Positions 10,717-20,189 of a stretch of 64,000 nucleotides of DNA are shown here, one piece after another (the stretch's first letter is position 1; the number at the start of each line of letters is the position of its first letter). The stretch is taken from positions 26,323 to 90,322 of the forward strand of contig MSJI02000789.1 in the NCBI GenBank assembly GCA_001931905.2. The letters run 5' to 3'. The DNA comes from Cladosporium sp. IMV 00045 (Eukaryota > Ascomycota > Dothideomycetes > Cladosporiales > Cladosporiaceae). The translations under genes were made by a program, and so were the position numbers. Under the pieces are notes generated by a model. It was not told the DNA's origin and did no database searches. It worked only from the letters and a program-made list of their open reading frames with translations.

Positions 10717-12017
10717 GGATAGTAAGGGCTTCCGGATGTGGATACGTGGAGGTGGGTTCGAAGGAGTTTTAATGGAAACGATGTGAATGAAGCCGACAGT
10801 GCACGAGGTATGGATGCTTTTCTTTTCTCCAGATCTCGCACACTGCATAGTACCGAAGTAACTTCTGCCTGGCGATTCGAAATGTTTCTTAATTGCTTCA
10901 TGTGGTCATATGAAGAATGATAAATAATTCTTTATCAACAAAGTACATTTGAAGAGATAACCCCATATCAGATCAATCATTCAAGGGTATAATATTACCT
11001 TTCAGATGGTTACGACGAAGCTGACAATTGGACGCCTTGTGATTGCCTAAGTGGGAAGTTGTCGTTCCGAGGCATACATAAATATCAAATCTTCTCTTCC
11101 TGCAACCACATTTACAATAATCAAGTCTCTTGTTTCGAATCTTTCTTGAGCGCCAACGACAACCTCTTGAACGCTTCTTCTTCGGCAGACTTCTAACGCG
11201 ACCCAACGTTACCCACGCCGACCGTTCGAACATGTCACTCAATACTCCCATTGTGGAGAGACATGTAACGCACTGGCCTCTCCGAAGATAAGGCAGCCCA
11301 CAAGCGTCCTGGAGATGCAAGCTTCTCCCCACTGGAGCTCCATTCGAGGTCCCTCCACAGCGGGCTTCTCCAATATCTCCGTACACTAAGGAAGACACCA
11401 TGCGGAGTATCGACATCAACGTGACTTGATCCGACATGCCGACAGTATTGCCAAGCGGCTTAAGCTTTGGATCTGCACGCCACGAGGCAGTCAGGCCGAT
11501 GCGGTGGAATATCATGCCGAACCTCCAGGGCGATCTGACTGGCTGAGTGCCAGGCGCGCTGGCATCAACGGCTGAGAGACTTGTCTTTCATTGGCTATGA
11601 TGCTGGGATGGTGTCACGCTTCAGCGCGTGGGATTGTGCACGGGGAAGATGCCGAGTCCTCAGAAGAGGAGCTTCGATTTGCTTGTCGGAGGGTAGATCG
11701 GTTCCCTCCTTGGCGGGTGGTGGTGTCAAAAGTGCACAAGGTGCCTGCCGTTTGGCCGGGAGAGTCTTGTGTTCTGTTTCCTCACCTTCTTCTGGAGCTC
11801 TCGTGCCTCGATACACGCGTACTGATTGACTGGACACGACATTTTCAATCTGTCCGAGAACGTTGAGGTTAGTGTTTGGTACGAGATCAGCTTGCGTTCT
11901 GCACAAGTCCGCTGGGCGTTTGCTTGGTTGAGCTTGGCTTTCGTATCTCAGTGGATCCCTTCGTCGCAAGGTGGAACAAGCATGAAAGCTGACAGCGACG
12001 CCTTTCTTTCAGTCAAT
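10717..12017. other. Gene-poor interval and probable Jen1-like promoter/leader
   Basis: About 1.3 kb without a convincing gene. A minus-strand ORF at 10973..11515 and plus ORFs near 11581-11866 show no protein-like pattern. The frame of the permease is open upstream to 11826. The CTTTCTTTCAG just before the chosen start at 12018 looks like an intron 3' end, so a 5' leader intron is possible. Confidence 0.4.
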
Positions 12018-13683
12018 ATGGCAGAGAAAACACGAGACTCCTCGCCGGAGTTCAATGAGGACACTCGCGACGATGCACATCTTCCGGCATCTGGGGAGAC
12101 GCCTCAGAAGATGGGCGTTGGCCGGTACTTGGCCACGAGATTCAGTACGCTGAAACCGCCAATGGACAAGGTCGAAAACCCGATCACGGTGTTGCGTCTT
12201 CTCAGCTCGAAGCAATGGCTTTTCTTCCTATGTGCTTTCGTTGCATGGACTTGGGATGCATTTGACTTCTTCACCGTATCTTTGACTGTAACCGATCTCG
12301 CCGAGGAATTCGATCGATCCAAGACCGATATCACGTGGGGTATCACTCTTGTGCTCATGTTCCGTTCTGTGGGTGCTATCATCTTCGGAATCGCTGCGGA
12401 CAGATACGGGCGAAAATGGCCGTTCGTGGTCAACAACATCCTGTTTATCGTCCTTGAATTGGGCACTGGCTTCTGCAACACCTACCAAGAGTTCCTCGCA
12501 GTGAGAGCACTGTTTGGAATCGCAATGGGAGGTCTATATGGCAACGCTGCTGCCACGGCAATAGAGGATTGTCCAGAAAGGGCGAGAGGTATCATATCCG
12601 GTATGCTACAGCAAGGATATGCTTTCGGGTACCTGCTTGCGACTGTGTTCGCTCGTGCTCTGGTCAACACTACACCGCACGGATGGAGACCTTTGTTCTG
12701 GTTCGGTGCCTGCCCACCAGTCCTGATTATTCTATTCAGGCTCTGTTTGCCTGAGACAGATGCGTACATTGAACGCCAACGTGTCCGGGCCGCTGGAGAT
12801 AATGTTGGAAAGACTTTCATCAACGAGGGCAAGGTCGCACTGAAGCGTCATTGGCTGCTTCTTGTCTACCTTGTCCTCCTCATGGCTGGCATGAATTTCA
12901 TGTAAGTGCTCACATGACTTTGACGCAGGATTCAGCTGGCTAATCGTCACCAGGTCTCACGGAAGCCAAGATCTTTACCCAACCATGCTAGAGAACCAAT
13001 ACGGTTTCTCAGCCAACGCAGTCACAGTCACTCAAGTTGTAGCCAATTTGGGCGCAATGACTGGTGGCACTGTCATCGGGTACCTATCCCAAATGTTCGG
13101 CCGGCGCTTCAGCATCATTATCGCCAGCATCATCGGCGGAGCTTTGATTTACCCCTACGGATTCGTCGGAAGTGAGCGCGTGATTGCACCAGCTTTCTTT
13201 GAGCAGGCAATGGTCCAAGGTGCATGGGGTGTCATTCCAATTCACCTTATGGAGCTCAGCCCGGGAAGCTTCAGGACTTTCGTCGTTGGTACCTCATACC
13301 AGCTTGGCAATCTTGTTTCCTCCGCCAGCTCCACGATCGAATCCAGGATCGGCGAGCGTTTCCCTTTGCCGTCAATTGAAGAGGATGGCAAGACTATTGA
13401 GCGATATGAGTATGGTACTGTCATCGCCATCTTCATGGGATGCACGTTTGCCTATGTCATCCTGTTGACATTCCTTGGGCCAGAATACAAGGGCAGGACG
13501 ATGGGCGCTGGTAAGTTTCAAATGCAAAAGCCACAGAAGATTCGTAACTGACTGTGATTGTCTGCAGCTGGCGACCATGACCTGCAAGAAGCTGCTGGCT
13601 CTGAAGCAGTCGACAACGCTACCCACGTCGCTCGTGACCAAACTGGAATTCACCGTGGCGGGTATCCAGATGAGAAGGTCTAA
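12018..13683 (+). CDS. JEN1: Jen1-type monocarboxylate/proton symporter (MFS)
   Basis: The exons are 12018..12901, 12954..13510 and 13568..13683, giving 518 aa. The 52- and 57-base introns have GTAAGT donors and CAG acceptors. The sequence matches the Jen1 lactate/pyruvate permease family along its length: RYLATRFSTLKPPMDKVENP before TM1, WTWDAFDFFTVSLTV in TM1, GIAADRYGRKWPFV after TM2, and FGIAMGGLYGNAAATA. The family signature N-x-x-S/T-H-x-S-Q-D-x-x-x-T is intact (NFMSHGSQDLYPT) and is interrupted by the first intron. The likely role is plasma-membrane uptake of lactate, pyruvate or related carboxylates. In other fungi the family is glucose-repressed; I did not identify repressor sites here. 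ATG 11982 or 11826 are alternative starts, but the extra residues do not look like this family. Confidence 0.92.
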
Positions 13684-14214
13684 TGTGATCAATCGTAGCG
13701 ATGAGGATCAGGCCCCCAGAATGAGCCGTTGAGACTGGGCGTCAGCTGTGTGTGCTGCAGGAACTTTCGTGCGCAGTTTTGACAAGCAGATTCATGCTTC
13801 TACGAAATAATCTATGACAGCGTTTCACGAGTATCTGATGACAATGAAACTTCATTGAGAATGTCAAAGGCATTATCCCTGGTATTATGTGTGGTATATT
13901 CCCCTGTTGACATGCTCACGGAACAGCAAATCGTTGTCCTGACATTTCGGCCAATCTTGTTTGCTCCGAGGTAGCTACTTGGACAGACATGAAATTAATC
14001 GACCAATGCGTTCTTCTACAGATGTTATTGTCAGCACTAGTGTGCATTTGGTCAATGGTCAGTATCCAATCGCTTAAGTATCGACAACCCTAAGCGAATG
14101 CACTGCAGGATTCAGCCCCACCAGCTGAGCTATGTCTATAAGATCGGACTGTGTCAGCTTTCACTTCTACAATTACCAAAACATATAGGTGCCGTAGAAA
14201 GAAAACTTCGAGTC
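13684..14214. other. Intergenic, permease to P450
   Basis: About 530 bases, AT-leaning, with no gene. A CTATAAG at about 14136-14142, roughly 75 bases before the P450 start, is a candidate TATA element. Confidence 0.45.
14136..14142 (+). promoter_or_regulatory. Candidate TATA element of the P450 gene
   Basis: CTATAAG lies about 73 bases upstream of the P450 start codon, a spacing that would give a short leader. Identified by sequence match only. Confidence 0.3.
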
Positions 14215-15929
14215 ATGGCAATCAGCGTCATTCTCGGACTGATCGGAGTGGTAAGACCTGAACGTTCCCTGGTAGATATGTCAGACATGTGCTGACTGGT
14301 CTTATCATTCACGCAGGCAATCTCCAGCATCGCAACTTACGCCATCTACAACATCTTCTTCCATCCTCTTTCCAAATTTCCAGGCCCGAGACTCTGGGTC
14401 GCTTTCCAGTTTCCCAAGGCTTACTCTGCCTCAAGTGGTCGTCTACCTTATAAGGTCCTCGAGCTCCACCAAAAATATGGCGAAGTCGTTCGCATCGGTC
14501 CAAACGATCTCGCCTTCGCCAACCCCCAAGCCTGGCAGGATATCTATGGGCTCCAGCCGGGTCGCGTCCACAATCGCAAAGATCACTTCTCATATCCTGT
14601 GCACAACTACGATGAGAACGTCGGGGACATAATCTTCGGAGAAGACGTGCAGCATGCGAGGTTGAGACGCTTGCTCGCTCCAGGTTTCACCACTGCTGCC
14701 GTGAAAGACTTGTCGAGCATGATTGAGAGCTATGGTTCTTTGCTGATTACACAAATGAGAAAGGCTGTTGAGAAGGAACCTGTCCAGGATGTGTCGCACT
14801 GGTTTGAGTGGACGGTAAGTCTCGGCGTGAGGGACATTTGATCATAATTGACTGTTATGCGTATAATGTAGACCTTCGACGTGATGGGCGAGTTCGCTTT
14901 CGGCGAGTCTTTCAAGTGCCTCGAGACCACCACTTCGCACCTGTTCGTGCAGATCCTTTTCGACATGATCGACCTGAACTCCATCCTGGGCCAACTGGAA
15001 CAGTACAAAGTCTGGACGGCTCTGCGATTCGTCCTCCCAACGAGCGCATTCGAAAAGATGCACCAGATTGACGCCTTGATCACCGCTCTCACCAAGAAAA
15101 GAAAAGAAAAAGGCCACATTCCCGGCCGCGCAGATCTTTTCAACTACATGCTGCAGAACAAAGACGATCAGCTCACACAAAAGGAGCTGGAAGTTAACGC
15201 GCTCACACTTTGCTTCGCAGGAGCAGACACCACTGCTACTGTAATGATCTTCGGTTGCTATCTGCTTTGCAAGAACCCACCGGTGATGAAGCGCGCGCAG
15301 CAAGAAGTCCATGACGCACTTAAGAGTGACTCTGAGATCAACGGCACCAATGTGAATGGGCTCAAGTACATGCTGGCTCTGCTCACGGAAGTGATGCGCT
15401 TGTTCCCACCGGGCCCGTCAGGACTGGCTCGTCATATCACGAATGAGGTGGGGCAAACCGTGGCTGGACACTATGTGCCGCACAACGTAGGTCTTTGCTG
15501 TTCTGTGAAACTCGACGGGTTATTCGCTGATGATTCAACTTAGGCATGCTGCGCTGTTTACCAGTTGGCGGCAAACCGACTGGAAGAAAATTTCGCCCGT
15601 CCGAGTGAGTTTCATCCGGAAAGATGGCTGGACGATGCACCGGGAGAGTTTGCAGGCGACCGTCGAGACATCTGTCAGCCTTTCTCCGTTGGGCCAAGGA
15701 ATTGTATTGGCAAGCCGTACGTCACAATTGAACAGAAGTAAAGTCTCAGGTCACTGACATGGATCGCAGGATCGCATATCTAGAAATGAGGGTGCTGATG
15801 GCAAAGATTCTTTACAACTTCTCCTTCGAGCTTGTTGATCCTGATGACAACTGGGCTTCGACTAAGAAGGCATACTCAGCTTGGAACAACAGTGGCTTGA
15901 AGTTGCGTCTCAAGCCTTTGAAGCATTGA
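14215..15929 (+). CDS. Cytochrome P450 monooxygenase, microsomal
   Basis: Five exons (14215..14250, 14317..14814, 14872..15486, 15544..15716, 15770..15929) join to 493 aa. The four introns are 53-66 bases with good GT-AG borders. A membrane anchor (residues ~1-25) precedes the proline hinge [13 protein letters not shown]. The oxygen-binding I-helix motif is FAGADTTAT, the ExxR motif is EVMR, and the PERW region is FHPERW. The heme-binding loop is [11 protein letters not shown], with Cys as the iron ligand, so all catalytic elements are present. The style (short exon 1 carrying the anchor, GPSGLARH after ExxR) resembles the CYP65-like/isotrichodermin C-15 hydroxylase group of ascomycetes. The substrate cannot be told from sequence. 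No polyketide synthase, NRPS or terpene cyclase is adjacent. Confidence 0.92.
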
Positions 15930-18473
15930 GAGGCTTGTCGAGCCCTAGGCCAAGGTGACGCAGTGCCTTCAACGGGCGGGAAAGTGATACAAACGCAGAG
16001 TGGTTCCGTAGTTTCTGTGTAGCTTTCGGTGAACAATCTCTGAATATCTTACTCTATTCACCAATTGGATATCTCGAGACGTCATCTTTACCCATGACTT
16101 GTGAATCTTATCACCTTGGCAGAGCAGAAACGAAAGAGAAGACCCCCGAGTGATAGGAATCCAGGATGACGATTGTCCATGACATCGCTGGCGTGGATGC
16201 TCATCGTTGTATCTTAGGAATAGCGGTGAAGTGAATTGTAGACAGCCGAAGGCTTGCACGGTCTTCAGGGCTACGAAATGCGAATAATGTTGAATACTCG
16301 GGCCAGAACCACAATCATGATCTGGAAAGCCATAGATGCCGATGAGACTCACTCATTTCGCGCTTCACATTTCACCAACCAGCGCAACAGATTGAACAGT
16401 CGACTGTCGACTGGAATGCACTGTAAAGCTGTCGAATACATAATGGCATCGTCAAGGATACAATGACGGGAGGACAATGAAGCTAGCGACTCTCTAGACA
16501 GATGCTGAGGTCTGAGACCTTAGGGATGGCGGAGAATTCATACCTGGTCAGATGATGGCATGAAAATGATCGCACCAACTCCAATCCAACGCTTGGCTGA
16601 CTCAACCGAGTCCCCCATACAGTCAGATTTGTCGACCTAAACGGAGCATATCGTATGGTACAGAAGTCTCAGCGTGTGCTCACTTGATAGATCACTGCAG
16701 TGCCATATCTTGGCTGCAGTAAGACTTCAACAGATTCGATGCATGGAGCAACTATGTACTCAGTGTGACGTTTTGCACGGATGTCGTTGATCTGAGTTTT
16801 ATATTGTGGGTTCTTTTGACTCCTTCGCGGTTCTGACGTAACGTTGCGAGTGTTTGCAGGCAAACAAGGAGCCTCCAGTTGAAACCATGTGTCGTTTTGT
16901 GTCAAGCCCAACGCTTTGCCAGAACGATGGGAGACCAAAGCCTTCACTCTCAGAGCTTGCATTGTAGAGCCTTCCCCGATGGATTGTTCTTCGTTATGAT
17001 CGATTCTCAATCACTTTATCACTCTGGCTTCATGGGGAGGCTGGGCTTGTGAAATCATCAACAGGATTGCAAAGCTCAGGTGTCCAGTTACATCGAGATG
17101 TTGACGTATGGAATTGTTTCCCCTGCATGAGATACCAGTGGCAAGATCATTGTTGATATAGAAGACATCTCCCCATATAGCCAGAAGGATCCGTGAGGAA
17201 CAACGATCACAACGGATCTGTTGCGCCTAGCCATGGTTCGTTGAGAGGCTTGATCAACCGTCTTGGCATAAGGCCAATTTGCTATGTTCGCTGTCGTCGA
17301 GGAGGATGGGGTTCATCTCGTCGATCCGGCCGAGTCAAGGTCACCGATCAATGCAATCTGGAGTGAGTGGACTGGACGCCTGATGCGATAGTAGTCGGCT
17401 CAGGTTATACAAGCAATGGGACATTCTTGTTGCCTTCATTAGCTCGCCAGTATTGGAATGCTTCGCAGAGCATTTGTCTAATCTCAAGGTGATCGGTCTC
17501 GACCCATCCTCTTGTCCAGCTCTCAGTCTCGCGCGTCATCTTGAGCCCGTGAAAGCAGCGTCGCAGCTGTATACTTGGGTGTCATGGATTAGCTACTGTC
17601 ATCAGAGCAATCGACATATCCATCTCATCGCATTTTGAGATTGCGTTCGAATCGTACCGCGGCTCTATCCGTTTCGTTCCATACCAAAGTTACTCAAGCG
17701 CAATCTCGGAAGGACTAGCGTTGACTACCAGCCAAGGATACCTTCGAGAAGAGATTTGCGACATGACGCTTTCCTCTGAGGACAGCTGGTGTGTTACAAT
17801 GGAAAGTCCTTCACCGTCTCGTGCCTCATCAATGATGCCCTGCAGAGGGTCGCTGTTATTGATCGGCTTGATATCTGTATCATGTCTCGTGATGGAGTGG
17901 CAGAGATGCGGATTGTTGTTCTTACCTGAACGTAAATGTGTAACGATATCAGTTGGCTATCTCTACTTCGCGATAGCATGTGCGGTTGGACTGATGGATG
18001 GACTGACTCGAGACCTACGTCAAATCTGGTCGACAGGCGTCAGTACGTAGATCGCAACGGTCAACAGATGGGCCAAGATACAGATCTAGAGCGGGAGAAC
18101 AAGACACGGTTGTTCGTCCGATGAAGCTTGATATGGATAAAGGATGGTCAAAGAGTTCCCATGGGTTCGGAATGGCGGTAAACGGAGCCGCGCCTCGAGA
18201 CGCGCCTATTCGATCGGAAACCGTGCGTCAGCGTGTCTTAGATGTACCCGTTCGAATGCCTTAGGCCAGCCAGCACGTATCAAGTACACCAGGAAACGTA
18301 CTCGAAGGGTGATATAAGAAGGCGGGATTTGTTGCCGCAGTTTCGACAATATGCAAAGTCATCTTTCTTCTTTTAATGATCTGTCGTTCTCCTATAGTAA
18401 GCAATAACATCCTTCTACGATTCTGACTTTTGATCGTCACATCACCTTTTATCCAGCACACGTTTGATCGAAC
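15930..18473. other. 2.5 kb gene-poor region
   Basis: This is the largest empty stretch in the window. It has only scattered ORFs under 115 codons on both strands, none with a family resemblance or plausible exon chain. I see no transposon ends, tandem repeats or tRNA. It could hold a noncoding transcript or a heavily decayed gene. Confidence 0.5.
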
Positions 18474-19853
18474 ATGGCCGCGGAGTGCCCTTTCTGCGGT
18501 TACAGAAACACTGCATATGAAGTCCAAATGCACATCGACGAACGGCATGCATACGACCCACCACTACCCACACGACAACCAGCTCACAGACCCAGAGACT
18601 ACCAACCGCGCCAACCAACACGCAACTCACCCGCCTTGCCAAGAGAGCGTGGCGAACGGTTCAGACTCTCACCTCCGGCACCAGAAAAAAAGCAGTACCC
18701 CATCGAACGACGTCCCCTAGAGCCACATCCATTGGAGGAATACCCGATCCGAGAGAAACGCATCATCACCAAGAAATATCCAATCGATGAACCCTGGATC
18801 CAATGCGGCCGTCAAGGCTGCGGCATGTACGTTGCTCGAGACGTCATGAACCAGCATTTGGACATGCACGATATGTACGAATATGAAGCCGAGCGAGGAA
18901 ACGCGAAGCGGATGCAGCAACGACGTCTTTCAGCGGGCGGAGCCATAAAGAGGCTTGATTATGTGCCCTTTGATCCAGATGGCGACGGAGCTCTTAGTGA
19001 TTATAGCAGACGAGACAGTCTCGTCGATCCTGGGGGGAAAGGCGGTTCGCTTATTTCAGGCGACACTGCGAAATCTGGTTCAGCGCCGAAGAGCCAAGGT
19101 GGACGGAGCGGTGGCTCTATGAGTTCTAACGGACTACAGCAGAGAAAGTTCGGAAGTCGGGGCAAAGGTGGAAACGGGCAGGGCGGTGGTGGCGATGGAG
19201 GCAATGGTGGCGATGAATCTACCGCTTCGAAAAAAAGACCAAAATCAACGAAGAAAGACGATCGCAGAGGTGGTTGGAGTCGCAGTTTGATCTCCTCGAA
19301 GAACAAAGGCAAGAATGCAGCCAAGTCCAACTCCGGTAACAGCCCGAAAGGCGGCAACGCGAGCGATTCCTCGAACAATGGGCCTGCTGGCGGAACGCTT
19401 AACAACACTGCCAATAATGGACGGAACGGCAGCCGTCCCAATTCCACTACAGGCGCGAGCCAAAGAAACGGCAGTGGGGGCGGCGGCGGCGGCGACGGCG
19501 GCACCAACCCAAGCAACCCCAACGACATCCGCAGAAGAATAGACAGCGGCAACGGCGACACCAGCAACCTCCAACTACGACTCGCCAAACTCCTCCTCGC
19601 CAACCGCGGCGGCGGCGGTGGCGACGGTGGCAATGACCCAAACCTCATAAACTCCGCGCTCGGCCTACCCAACGCTCCTTCACCCAGAAACCCCAACCCT
19701 CCCAAGCCAAACTCAACTTTCAGCCTAAGCGGCGTATGGACCAGTGAGCTTTTACAAGCGATCCAGAAGAAGACAAATGGAAGCGGTGGTTCTGGTGGTA
19801 GAGGGCAAGGACAAGGGCACGGGCAAGGCGTGTCATTTCGCTTCCGACGCTGA
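18474..19853 (+). CDS. Two-zinc-finger protein with ZUFSP/C78-like N-terminus and Gly/Asn-rich tail, no protease domain
   Basis: A single 459-aa frame. Finger 1 is CPFCGYRNTAYEVQMHIDER plus H (C5-x2-C8-x11-H20-x4-H25). Finger 2 is at about 111-132 (C111-x4-C116-x11-H128-x3-H132). The pairing and sequence style recall the N-terminal ubiquitin-binding fingers of fungal ZUFSP-type (peptidase C78) proteins. The papain-like catalytic domain that should follow is absent. Residues ~190-459 are instead low-complexity Gly, Asn, Ser and Lys, encoded by GGC/GGT runs. The assignment to the C78 group is an inference from the fingers only; a lone C2H2-type nucleic-acid-binding protein is the alternative. 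The +1 frame stays open past the stop to 19944 and ends with a helix-like tail (SRIPSEAAGLLAAIVASRVR). An overlooked small intron or frameshift near 19800 is therefore possible. Confidence 0.75.
   Translation: MAAECPFCGYRNTAYEVQMHIDERHAYDPPLPTRQPAHRPRDYQPRQPTRNSPALPRERGERFRLSPPAPEKKQYPIERRPLEPHPLEEYPIREKRIITKKYPIDEPWIQCGRQGCGMYVARDVMNQHLDMHDMYEYEAERGNAKRMQQRRLSAGGAIKRLDYVPFDPDGDGALSDYSRRDSLVDPGGKGGSLISGDTAKSGSAPKSQGGRSGGSMSSNGLQQRKFGSRGKGGNGQGGGGDGGNGGDESTASKKRPKSTKKDDRRGGWSRSLISSKNKGKNAAKSNSGNSPKGGNASDSSNNGPAGGTLNNTANNGRNGSRPNSTTGASQRNGSGGGGGGDGGTNPSNPNDIRRRIDSGNGDTSNLQLRLAKLLLANRGGGGGDGGNDPNLINSALGLPNAPSPRNPNPPKPNSTFSLSGVWTSELLQAIQKKTNGSGGSGGRGQGQGHGQGVSFRFRR
19480..19500. repeat. GGC trinucleotide run inside the zinc-finger gene
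   Basis: A (GGC)n run encodes a poly-Gly stretch. A second run is near 19607-19620. Such tracts are prone to length change. Confidence 0.7.
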
Positions 19854-20189
19854 CGCTGGCGGGTTGAATAACGCGTCGTCGAGAATTCCGTCCGAGGCGG
19901 CGGGGTTGTTGGCTGCTATTGTTGCGTCGAGGGTGAGGTCTTGAGGATATCTAGGGGGCCTGGAGGGATGCTGTTAGCTTACTGTGATTGGATCATTTGG
20001 GTGTTGAGTTCATTATTGAGAGGTAGAGTCGAAGAAATCTGTCAAGTGAGGCGAGGCAGTCTAATGGCCGTGTTCACAATTCACTATATGCCAAAAATTA
20101 AATCTAAGTCTTATTTTGTACAAAGGAGGGAAATCTACCACCCCCCTTTCAAGTCTCTCTCAAACTAGAGGATACGTCAAGAAATCCAC
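19854..20189. other. Convergent 3' intergenic, zinc-finger gene to SPF1
   Basis: About 335 bases between two convergent genes. It holds the 3' ends of both and shows nothing else. Confidence 0.5.

Noticed and set aside
10973..11515. 180-codon minus-strand ORF
   Set aside because: Composition is random-looking, with no hydrophobic or motif pattern and no plausible splice partners.
14095..14150. tRNA-like D-arm (TAGCTCAGCTGGT) on the minus strand
   Set aside because: The anticodon stem does not form a 7-base loop and there is no GGTTCGA-type T-arm, so it is not a tRNA.
19001..19705. Pro/Leu-rich 234-codon minus ORF in the zinc-finger gene
   Set aside because: It is the reverse reading of Gly codons (GGN read as CCN) in a low-complexity region.
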